DNA from: Clostridia bacterium
Lineage (GTDB): Bacteria; Bacillota; Clostridia; Christensenellales; Borkfalkiaceae
DNA: 64,000 bases
Assembly (NCBI GenBank): GCA_017463425.1
Contig: JAFTPE010000025.1
Coordinates: 1 to 64,000, forward strand
Direction of reading: 5' to 3'
The translations under genes were made by a program, and so were the position numbers. Shown one piece after another: positions 46,031 through 53,520 of this stretch. Each line of letters starts with the position of its first letter. Within the stretch, counting starts at the first letter, position 1. Under the pieces are notes generated by a model. The model searched no databases and had not been told where the DNA came from. It saw only the letters and a list, made by a program, of their open reading frames with translations.

Positions 46031-47104
46031 TTGTCGAATAACGCAAAGACAATAAAGACGATAGATACCAAATCTTTGGACAAGTTGGCGCGTATTTTGG
46101 GCGCGTTTGACGAAAATTTGAATTTTTTATCCAAAGAATTGGGGATAGGTGGATACGTCGAAGGGGTAAAGATACGTTTGGAAGGCGACGAAGAGGGGGT
46201 TGCGTTGGGCGCGAAAGTGCTTGGCGCGCTCGTCAAATTGGCGCAGACGGACGAAGTAATCGATAAGGGGAGAATGGCGTATTGTATCGAGCTTGCAAAA
46301 GAGGGGCGCGAGGAGGAAATTGCGTCGCTCACCGAGGGCGTTGTGGCGATTACGGCGCGTGGCAAGCAGATAAAATGCAAGACGGTAGGACAAAAGGCGT
46401 ACGTGGACGCCATCAAAAACAATACGGTTATATTTGGGGTAGGCCCTGCCGGTACGGGAAAAACCTATCTTGCCGTTTGTATGGCGGTGTCAGCGTTTAA
46501 AAGCAAACGAGTAGAAAAAATCATACTCACCCGTCCTGCGGTAGAGGCAGGAGAAAAGTTGGGCTTTTTACCTGGCGATTTACAAACCAAGGTCGATCCT
46601 TATCTTCGCCCTTTATACGACGCTTTACAAGAATTGTTGGGCTTGGAAACGTATGCAAAATTGATGGAAAGAGGCAGTATTGAGGTTGCACCTCTTGCAT
46701 ATATGCGCGGAAGAACGCTTTCCAACGCTTTCATTATTTTGGACGAGGCGCAAAATACGACGAAAGAACAAATGAAGATGTTTCTAACCCGAATGGGCGA
46801 GGGCGGTAAAATGGTGGTAACGGGCGACGTTACGCAAATCGATTTAGACGGAAAAGAGAGCGGTTTGGTTCACGCAACGACGATTTTGGACGGCGTAGAG
46901 GGGATATCCGTATGCAAATTGACGGCAAAAGACGTCGTGCGGCATCCGTTGGTAATGCGGATTATTCGCGCGTACGAACAGGACGTGGCGGAAAAAGAAG
47001 AGAAGAAAAAACCTCAAAAATACAATAGCGGAACGGGGAATAAAAGAAAGAGTTCAAAACCCGTGGACGGAAAAAAACGCGAAAGAAACGCGGAAGGAGA
47101 GTAA
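46031..47104 (+). CDS. phoH: PhoH-like ATPase (TTG start)
   Basis: The product is 357 aa. P-loop GVGPAGTGKTYLAVCMAV, Walker B-like AFIILDEAQNTTKEQMKMFL and VVTGDVTQIDL match PhoH/YbeZ proteins, linked to RNA metabolism together with YbeY. AAGGAGGA immediately precedes TTG 46031 and no suitable ATG is near, so a TTG start is likely. The C-terminal tail is a basic low-complexity stretch (KRKSSKPVDGKKRERN). Confidence 0.93.
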   Translation: MSNNAKTIKTIDTKSLDKLARILGAFDENLNFLSKELGIGGYVEGVKIRLEGDEEGVALGAKVLGALVKLAQTDEVIDKGRMAYCIELAKEGREEEIASLTEGVVAITARGKQIKCKTVGQKAYVDAIKNNTVIFGVGPAGTGKTYLAVCMAVSAFKSKRVEKIILTRPAVEAGEKLGFLPGDLQTKVDPYLRPLYDALQELLGLETYAKLMERGSIEVAPLAYMRGRTLSNAFIILDEAQNTTKEQMKMFLTRMGEGGKMVVTGDVTQIDLDGKESGLVHATTILDGVEGISVCKLTAKDVVRHPLVMRIIRAYEQDVAEKEEKKKPQKYNSGTGNKRKSSKPVDGKKRERNAEGE

Positions 47105-47110
47105 CGAAAG

Positions 47111-48628
47111 ATGTCGGTAAAAAAATACACTCCGAGTTGGACAAAACAAAACACGTTAAAGAGCGCGTCAATGTTTTTTGTGCATTTTCTTATTTTAACG
47201 CTGATTTTGGCGGTGTTGCTGCTTTGGGATAAATTGTCGGTGTTACCTCAGTATATGGAAAAAAACGGCGCAAATTATTTGTACGCGCTGTTTTGCGCTC
47301 TGCTTTTGATTATTATTTTGTATTGTTATTTTCTTTTTGAAAATCAAGAAATTTTGTTAAACGGCAAAAGTATGGCGCTTGTGTTTGCGGTGCTTGACGT
47401 ATACGTAATTATTTCCTATCTTGTTGGCAGTAAAATCGGGATATACGCCCGTCCCGTGGCGTTCGTGGCGTTGATGATTTTAACGCTCGTAGGACGGCGC
47501 GAGGCGATTTTTCTCAATATTATCAGCGCGCTGTTGATGTTCGTCGTGGATACGTTCGTAGGCACGGACGACGGTACGCAGATTATGTATTATTCGTCGT
47601 TGATTATTTCCTTTTCAGCTGGTATGTTCGCCATTTTCTTTTGCGAAAAAACGAAAACGCGTTTTGGAGTAATGGGCATAGGCATATTTATCGTTCTTCC
47701 AATCGATTTGATTATTTTGTTGTTGGAAATTTCTTCGCTCGTCAATAACGGCCAGACTGCAGTCGGGGTTATGCCACCCTTTGAAGAAGTGATTACGAGT
47801 ATGGGTTACGGGTTGTTTGGCGGTGTTATGTCCACGGTGTTGTTTTTGGCGCTGTTGCCCTTTTTTGAACGCGCGTTCAACTGCTTGACCGTATTCCGTT
47901 TGCGTGAATTGACCAGCTCGGATGCAAAACTTTTAAAGCGATTGAAGGAGGATGCGCCAGGTACGTACAACCATTCTATGATGGTGGCGCAGCTTGCGGA
48001 GGCGTGCGCGGCAGCGATAGGCGAAAACACCGATTACGCGCGCGCGGCGGCGTTGTATCACGACGTCGGGAAAATTCAGTACCCTGAAAACTTTACAGAA
48101 AATCAAGGCGAATATAATTTGCACGACGAACTCACGCCCGAACTTTCCGCTGATATCATACGTTCCCACGCAAAGGACGGATATTCCACCATTCATACGC
48201 ACAAATTACCCGATTTCTTGGCGGACGTAGCCATTCAACATCACGGTACGTTGCCGATACGGTATTTTTACGCAAAGGCGTTGAAACTCACCGACGGAGA
48301 ATTGAATATTGAAGATTTTTCGTATTTAGGACCGAAACCACACACGAAAATAGCGGCTATCATTATGATTGCCGACGCGGCAGAGGCGGTGGTGCGCGCA
48401 ACGGGTTCGCGCAGTCCCGAGGCGGCGGAAAAAGCCATTCGTGGTATTATTGAAGAACGCATGGACCTCGAACAGTTTTCCGAATGTGATATTACAATGG
48501 GCGATTTGACAAAAATCCGTTTGGCGCTCGTGAATACGTTGACGGGGGTATATCATCATAGAATTAAATATCCCAATATCAAATATAAACGCAACGAGGA
48601 CGGCACGACCAAGGGAGAAAACGTATAA
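47111..48628 (+). CDS. pgpH: 7TM-HD phosphohydrolase, PgpH/YqfF family, lacking the extracellular domain
   Basis: The product is 505 aa against about 710 for Bacillus/Listeria PgpH. It has a membrane domain (about seven helices, residues 20-260) and a cytoplasmic HD domain with LYHDVGKIQYPENF, DIIRSHAKDGY and AIQHHGTLPIRYF. PgpH hydrolyses c-di-AMP. The N-terminal extracytoplasmic domain of the long family members is absent: the first membrane helix starts at about residue 20 and the next follows after a short loop. YbeY overlaps the stop codon. Confidence 0.88.
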   Translation: MSVKKYTPSWTKQNTLKSASMFFVHFLILTLILAVLLLWDKLSVLPQYMEKNGANYLYALFCALLLIIILYCYFLFENQEILLNGKSMALVFAVLDVYVIISYLVGSKIGIYARPVAFVALMILTLVGRREAIFLNIISALLMFVVDTFVGTDDGTQIMYYSSLIISFSAGMFAIFFCEKTKTRFGVMGIGIFIVLPIDLIILLLEISSLVNNGQTAVGVMPPFEEVITSMGYGLFGGVMSTVLFLALLPFFERAFNCLTVFRLRELTSSDAKLLKRLKEDAPGTYNHSMMVAQLAEACAAAIGENTDYARAAALYHDVGKIQYPENFTENQGEYNLHDELTPELSADIIRSHAKDGYSTIHTHKLPDFLADVAIQHHGTLPIRYFYAKALKLTDGELNIEDFSYLGPKPHTKIAAIIMIADAAEAVVRATGSRSPEAAEKAIRGIIEERMDLEQFSECDITMGDLTKIRLALVNTLTGVYHHRIKYPNIKYKRNEDGTTKGENV

Positions 48629-49113
48629 TGAGCAACTTTTTTATCTATTGCGACGAGGAAGAATTTTCCGTTGAATCCAAAACGGCGTTGGAACAGGCTT
48701 TGGACGGATTCGTTGCGTCCAACGTGCCTCTCGTCGTAGAATTTTCTTTCGTGGACGAGGCTGAAATACAACGGTTAAACCGTGAACTGCGTCAAACGGA
48801 TAAAGTTACCGACGTGCTTAGTTTTCCCACCTTAGACGATATAAAAGGCAAAACGATTGATGGGGAAGAATATCCGTTTGATATTGACGAAGAAGGACGG
48901 CTGTTGATAGGTTCGATTGCGGTGTGTTGTCAGCGCGCGAGAGAGCAAGCGGAAGAATACAATCATTCGTACAACCGCGAATTGCATTATCTTTTGGTGC
49001 ACGGCATAATGCATTGCTTGGGTTACGATCATATGACGGACGAGGAAAAGCGAGAAATGCGCGAAAAAGAAGAATACGTTTTAAATAAAATGGGAATAAC
49101 CCGTGAGGATTGA
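48628..49113 (+). CDS. ybeY: endoribonuclease YbeY (rRNA maturation factor)
   Basis: The product is 161 aa. The zinc motif HGIMHCLGYDH, the preceding RLNRELRQTDKVTDVLSFP and LLIGSIAVCCQRAREQAEEY are diagnostic. Functions in 16S rRNA 3' maturation and ribosome quality control. The ATG shares a base with the pgpH stop (TAATG). Confidence 0.95.
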   Translation: MSNFFIYCDEEEFSVESKTALEQALDGFVASNVPLVVEFSFVDEAEIQRLNRELRQTDKVTDVLSFPTLDDIKGKTIDGEEYPFDIDEEGRLLIGSIAVCCQRAREQAEEYNHSYNRELHYLLVHGIMHCLGYDHMTDEEKREMREKEEYVLNKMGITRED

Positions 49114-49135
49114 AATAGGAGATAGGATATAGCAT

Positions 49136-50029
49136 ATGAAAAGCGGATACGTAGCGGTAATCGGCAGAGCGAACGCTGGGAAAAGTACACTTATTAACGT
49201 GATGGTAGGGGAAAAAGTTTCTATCGTTTCCCCCAAACCCCAGACCACGCGTGATAGAATTTTGGGGGTATTGACGGAAGAAGATTATCAAATCGTTTTC
49301 GTGGACACACCTGGGATTTACAAGGCGCATAACGCCCTGACGGATATGATGATGCGTACGACGGAACTCAGCGCGAAATCGGTGGATTTCATTTTATACG
49401 TTTTAGACGGACACGATGGGATTGGTGAGGAGGATTTTGCATTGATTGCAAAATACAAAGCCTTGAATATTCCTATGGCGGTGGCGTATACGAAAATCGA
49501 CATTATGCCCAAAGAAAATATTCCTCTCGATATGGCGAAATTTTCCGATTCGGGTTTGGATTTGGACGTGTTCCCCGTATCGGCGAGAAAAGGCAAAAAC
49601 GTACGCGCTTTGAAAGAATTTTTAGCTGGAAAAATGCCCGAGGGGGATAAAGTGTTTGAAGAAGATATCGTATCGGATAAAAGCGAACGCTTTATGATTT
49701 CGGAAATTATGCGCGAGAAAATTTTGCTTAAATTCGACAAAGAAATTCCGCACGGGATTGCGATTGTAATCAATACGTTTGAAAGACAGGATAACGGCGT
49801 GTACGACATCAATCTTGATATTGTCTGTGAAAGAGCCAACCATAAGGCGATTTTAATCGGGAAACAAGGTAGGGCGATAAAAGAAGTGTCGTCGTTTGCG
49901 CGTCAAGATATGGAAAAATTTTTGGACGCAAAGGTGTTTTTGACCACGTACGTAAAGGTAAAAGAAGATTGGCGGGACAAGCAAGGTTTGTTGCGCGAAT
50001 ACGGTTACGAGGATTTGCGTTTGGATTAA
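49136..50029 (+). CDS. era: GTPase Era
   Basis: The product is 297 aa. GTPase motifs GRANAGKSTLINVMVG (G1), TRDRI region (G2), VDTPGIY (G3), YTKIDIM (G4) and PVSARKGKN (G5), then a C-terminal KH domain (AILIGKQGRAIKEVSSFARQ). Era binds the 3' end of 16S rRNA. In Bacillus, dgkA and cdd lie between ybeY and era; both are missing here. Confidence 0.96.
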   Translation: MKSGYVAVIGRANAGKSTLINVMVGEKVSIVSPKPQTTRDRILGVLTEEDYQIVFVDTPGIYKAHNALTDMMMRTTELSAKSVDFILYVLDGHDGIGEEDFALIAKYKALNIPMAVAYTKIDIMPKENIPLDMAKFSDSGLDLDVFPVSARKGKNVRALKEFLAGKMPEGDKVFEEDIVSDKSERFMISEIMREKILLKFDKEIPHGIAIVINTFERQDNGVYDINLDIVCERANHKAILIGKQGRAIKEVSSFARQDMEKFLDAKVFLTTYVKVKEDWRDKQGLLREYGYEDLRLD

Positions 50030-50071
50030 ACGGACGCTTACACAACGCCCGTTTTTGCATAAAATGACGTT

Positions 50072-50100
50072 CTCTTTCTCAAAATAAGGTTGAGAGGGAG
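50072..50100 (+). promoter_or_regulatory. hairpin covering the yqzL ribosome site
   Basis: CTCTTTCTCAA (50072-50082) pairs with TTGAGAGGGAG (50090-50100), 11 bp with two G-U. The 3' strand contains the GAGGGAG site used by the ATG at 50107, so the stem would hide it. Confidence 0.5.
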
Positions 50101-50106
50101 AGAAAA

Positions 50107-50220
50107 ATGAGAGATAAAGAAACGGAAAACGGCGCGGCGAAAATGGCGTGGAAACTGTTTGAAAAAACGGGCAGTATCAATTATTATATGCTGTATTACG
50201 AGCTGTTGAAACGGCAATAA
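50107..50220 (+). CDS. yqzL: YqzL-like small protein
   Basis: The product is 37 aa, too short for routine gene finders. Core MAWKLFEKTGSINYYMLYYE resembles Bacillus YqzL (about 47 aa, core WKVFSQTGSIDTYLL) in the same place between era and recO. GAGGGAGAG precedes the ATG. Function unknown. Identity rests on motif plus synteny. Confidence 0.8.
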   Translation: MRDKETENGAAKMAWKLFEKTGSINYYMLYYELLKRQ

Positions 50221-50244
50221 TAAGATTGGTTTTGAGGAGAAAGT

Positions 50245-50979
50245 ATGGAAATCAAGACGGATGCAATCGTATTACAAGCGATTGATTATAAGGACAACGA
50301 CAAATTGTTGACGTTGTTTTCTCCGTCTTTGGGCAAAATTACAACGGGGATTCGCGGTGTGAAAAAGCCGACGGCAAAGTTGGCGTTTGCTGCGCAACCT
50401 TTTTGTTTTGCCGAATACGTTTTGGCTGAAAAATCAGGGCGATATACGGTTACGGCAGCGTATTTGCACGAGAGCTTTTTCTCGCTCCGTTTGGATATCG
50501 TGCGGTTTTACGCGGCGTGCGCGGCGGCGGAGGTATGCAAAGCCATTCTGCTGGAAAACGAGGCGTACGAGGGATTGTTTATAGGGTTTATCGAATGTTT
50601 AAAATCCCTTTCGCTTGCCGAGGAGGACGTTGCAGAGGCGTTGGCGGGTTTTATTTTGATTGCGTTGCGAGAAAGCGGATATCCCATAGACCTTGGATTT
50701 TACGAAGAATGCGACGGGGATATCGGGGAAAAATTATGGTTTGATTTTGCGGACGGACGGTTTACGACGTTTGACCGTTGTGTCCGTGGCGAGCGCGCTA
50801 GCGTATCCACGTATTACACCTTGCGCAAATGCGCGGGGCTTGGGTATGCAGAGGACAAATTGGAGGGCGGAAAAAAGCGCGCTTTGCGATTGTTGAAGGC
50901 GTATTTAATGGAGAAAACCGAGTTGAAATATGACAATTTGAGCGAAGTAGTACGGCTTTATGAAGAACCCAACGAATGA
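50245..50979 (+). CDS. recO: DNA repair protein RecO
   Basis: The product is 244 aa. N-terminal OB fold (TDAIVLQAIDYKDNDKLLTL, SLGKITTGIRGVKKPTAKLA) and a helical C-terminal half. RecO helps load RecA at SSB-coated single strands. No four-cysteine zinc finger is evident. The usual neighbour era-yqzL is present; a nuclease-domain gene follows immediately. Confidence 0.93.
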   Translation: MEIKTDAIVLQAIDYKDNDKLLTLFSPSLGKITTGIRGVKKPTAKLAFAAQPFCFAEYVLAEKSGRYTVTAAYLHESFFSLRLDIVRFYAACAAAEVCKAILLENEAYEGLFIGFIECLKSLSLAEEDVAEALAGFILIALRESGYPIDLGFYEECDGDIGEKLWFDFADGRFTTFDRCVRGERASVSTYYTLRKCAGLGYAEDKLEGGKKRALRLLKAYLMEKTELKYDNLSEVVRLYEEPNE

Positions 50980-51022
50980 ATCGTTGGAAGAAACGTCAAA
51001 TAGAAAAAATATAGAGGTAGAT

Positions 51023-52681
51023 ATGGAAAAAACTACGAAGAAAAAAGACGCGCCTGTTGCGCTGACCCGCGCAGAGAAAAAGGACGCGACCAAACAACTC
51101 ATTAGAGAATTATTGAAAAAAAAGGAATACAAGCATAACGACCTTATCGACGAAGTGGCACAATCGTTTGCGCGACGTTTCGAGGGGGAAGATACGGAAA
51201 ATATCAACGACGTAAAGGGACGCGTAGGGTCGGTGCTTGATATTATGAAAAAGGAAAACGACGTGCAGTACGAGGGGGGCATGTATGCGTTGAACGTGGA
51301 AACACCCGTTGGAACGCCTATGGAATCGACAACGCAAACAAAAGAAAGCAATGAAGAAAAGCCTGTAAAAAAAACTTCGCGAGCAAAAACGAAAAAACAA
51401 ATTGCAGAAACCGCCGAATTGACGGAAACGGTAGAAAAACAATCGACAAAAACTAAAAAAGCGACGAAAAAGGCAGTAAAAGAGGTAAAAGACGAGCAAA
51501 AAGAGCCGAAAGAGAGCGAGCCGTTAGAACGGATACCTCTTCCAGCCGCGCCCATTCAGCCGATTGCGCCTGCGCCGTCGATAACGCCCGAAACCGCGCC
51601 TGAACCTATGCCAGAGGTTGCGCCCAAAAAGCGTGGAAGAAAACCCAAATCGGTGAAAGAAAAAGCGGAAACGGACGAAAAACAAGCACCCACGGTTGCG
51701 TTGAAACAAGAAAACGAGGAAAAAAAGGAAACGAAAGAAACGGAAATTCCCGAGGCATTGCCTGTCGCTTTATTGGATAAAAAAGATGAAAAAGCGGAGG
51801 AAAAAGAAGAAACCGCGCCCAAAGGCGTGGTAATGGATATGAGTTTTCTCTTCGGAGATAGGAAACCGACGGCAAAACCCGTAAAAGAAGTAAAAGAAGA
51901 AAAAACCTTGACGGAAGAAGAACCCGTTCAATCGATTGCAAAGGCAAAGGAAACACAGCAGGCGGAAAGCGCATCCACTGTGCAAGAAACCAAACCGAGC
52001 GTGGCTGTAAAAAAAGAGCAAGCCCCTGTAAAACAACGCGTTCAAACGCAAGCGCAACCGAAAACGCAAACACAGAAAACCCCGAAAACGCCACAGGGCG
52101 GCGGCAGAAAAATCGTTGTAAGCAAAGTGATGACGGCGGACGAAAAATTGAAAGAGGCGTTTTTGAAGAAGTTGCGCGCGCTCGGCGGAGATTATTTTGA
52201 ATATTATTCAGTGTATTTATTGGAAAGATATTCTATGCGGAATGGGCGCAGATTAGAAGGGTTGAAGATTACGGGCGGCGACCACGACGGCGGAATTGAC
52301 GGCGAAATTGAACTCACCGACAGATTCGGATTTAGAGAAACCATCTACATACAGTCGAAAAATTGGGACCCTGAAAAGGGCGACGAAAAATTGTGGGTGG
52401 TAGGCGAAACGCTGCTTCAACAATTCGTCGGGGCGTGTATGTGCCGTCAAGCGAAAGACGGAAAACAACATTGCCGCGGGATTTTCATTACAACTTCCCG
52501 TTTCACACCCGACGCAAAGCGTATGTTAGACGCTATGTCGGACAAAATTATTGGCTACGACGGCAACGATTTGTATGAAACCGCGAAAGAATGTGAATTT
52601 GGTTTGATGCGCAAAAACGGCGAATGGGTGTTGGACGAAAAAATCCTTTCGGGCGGCAAAGCGTTTTTTCAGTTGTATTAA
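51023..52681 (+). CDS. Mrr-type restriction endonuclease-domain protein with long charged linker
   Basis: The product is 552 aa. Residues 14-95 look like a small helical/winged-helix domain (LTRAEKKDATKQLIRELLKK). Residues about 95-385 are a low-complexity K/E/P/T/A linker. The C-terminal 170 residues form an Mrr-type PD-(D/E)xK fold: GGDYFEYYSVYLLERY, KITGGDHDGGIDGEI (Asp) and IYIQSKNWDPEKG (QxK), then GIFITTSRFTPDAKRM. ATG 51023 has AGAGGT in front; ATG 50960 overlaps recO and lacks a site. No methylase or specificity subunit adjoins it. It may be a type IV-like enzyme or a repair nuclease given its place after recO. Confidence 0.8.
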   Translation: MEKTTKKKDAPVALTRAEKKDATKQLIRELLKKKEYKHNDLIDEVAQSFARRFEGEDTENINDVKGRVGSVLDIMKKENDVQYEGGMYALNVETPVGTPMESTTQTKESNEEKPVKKTSRAKTKKQIAETAELTETVEKQSTKTKKATKKAVKEVKDEQKEPKESEPLERIPLPAAPIQPIAPAPSITPETAPEPMPEVAPKKRGRKPKSVKEKAETDEKQAPTVALKQENEEKKETKETEIPEALPVALLDKKDEKAEEKEETAPKGVVMDMSFLFGDRKPTAKPVKEVKEEKTLTEEEPVQSIAKAKETQQAESASTVQETKPSVAVKKEQAPVKQRVQTQAQPKTQTQKTPKTPQGGGRKIVVSKVMTADEKLKEAFLKKLRALGGDYFEYYSVYLLERYSMRNGRRLEGLKITGGDHDGGIDGEIELTDRFGFRETIYIQSKNWDPEKGDEKLWVVGETLLQQFVGACMCRQAKDGKQHCRGIFITTSRFTPDAKRMLDAMSDKIIGYDGNDLYETAKECEFGLMRKNGEWVLDEKILSGGKAFFQLY

Positions 52682-52717
52682 GACAGTCATTATATAGTAT
52701 ATAGAGGAAAAAGATAT

Positions 52718-52760
52718 AAAAGGAAAAGTGCGAGGGGATATACCTCGCACTTTTCCTTTT
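52718..52760. terminator. bidirectional terminator after the Mrr-like gene
   Basis: AAAAGGAAAAGTGCGAGG and its reverse complement flank a 7-base loop, ending in TTTT; a converging minus-strand gene follows. Confidence 0.85.
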
Positions 52761-52784
52761 ATAGAACATTATAAATCAATCCAA

Positions 52785-53099
52785 TCAATAATACATTCCG
52801 TTGCCTAAAACCCCGAATATCAACCCAAACACAACGACGTATACGAGGATATACAACGCCACCGAAACGATTACGCCAATCAATGCGCCTTTGCCTGCGC
52901 TGTTGGCTTTTAAAGGATAATCTTCTTTCCAAACGAGATATAAAATCAACCCGATTACAGGAAAGAAAAAGCTCAAAACCGAAAAACCCGTGCTTTTGGC
53001 ATCATTATACGCTATACGTTTTCTGCCCGTTTCGCAACCGCAATGAGGACAAATAACAGCCTCGTCGTTGATTTGTTGTCCGCAATGTGTACAATACAT
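52785..53099 (-). CDS. zinc-ribbon membrane protein
   Basis: The product is 104 aa. N-terminal zinc ribbon MYCTHCGQQINDEAVICPHC (CxxC...CxxC) joined to two membrane helices (GFSVLSFFFPVIGLILYLVW and GVIVSVALYILVYVVVFGLI). Such proteins are common and of unknown function. A consensus promoter lies at 53153-53181 on the minus strand and AAAGGAGG precedes the ATG. Confidence 0.85.
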   Translation of the reverse strand: MYCTHCGQQINDEAVICPHCGCETGRKRIAYNDAKSTGFSVLSFFFPVIGLILYLVWKEDYPLKANSAGKGALIGVIVSVALYILVYVVVFGLIFGVLGNGMYY

Positions 53100-53152
53100 T
53101 TTTTCATTCCTCCTTTGTAATTATCTTATGAGTAAGAAACATTTACGTTGTC

Positions 53153-53181
53153 ATTATACAATAAAAAAATAATTTTGTCAA
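53153..53181 (-). promoter_or_regulatory. promoter of the zinc-ribbon gene
   Basis: Minus-strand TTGACA (53181-53176), 17 bp, TATAAT (53158-53153). Confidence 0.88.
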
Positions 53182-53327
53182 TACTTTAAAAAAATCGTTT
53201 TACAAATTTAATAGCAAAAAAAACGCTTGATTTTTGAAAAAACGGGCCAAAATCCATAAAAATAATATAATAATATAAAAAAATTTGCAAAATTTATAAA
53301 AAATATTGAAAAAACCGCGTGAAAGAG

Positions 53328-53420
53328 TTGATATTTCTTGCGAATTATATTAAAATAATATTTGTAAAATAGAGCATACGTTCTCACGCCCAAAAAGTGA
53401 AGTTGGGCGCGAGGGTTTTT
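53328..53420 (+). promoter_or_regulatory. ppdK promoter and leader hairpin
   Basis: TTGATA (53328-53333), 17 bp, TAAAAT (53351-53356) within a very AT-rich stretch. The leader then forms CTCACGCCCAA/TTGGGCGCGAG at 53383-53413 followed by GGTTTTT, a possible attenuator. No known riboswitch motif is seen. Together with the opposite promoter this accounts for the 421-bp gap (53100-53520). Confidence 0.6.
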
Positions 53421-53520
53421 GCGGTTATAAACGCGCGGCGCATATCTATAAAAAAGCGTTTATAAAAGCAAACGGCGTAACGTTTAAAAAAGAAAAAAAT
53501 CATTTTGGAGGAAATAAATT

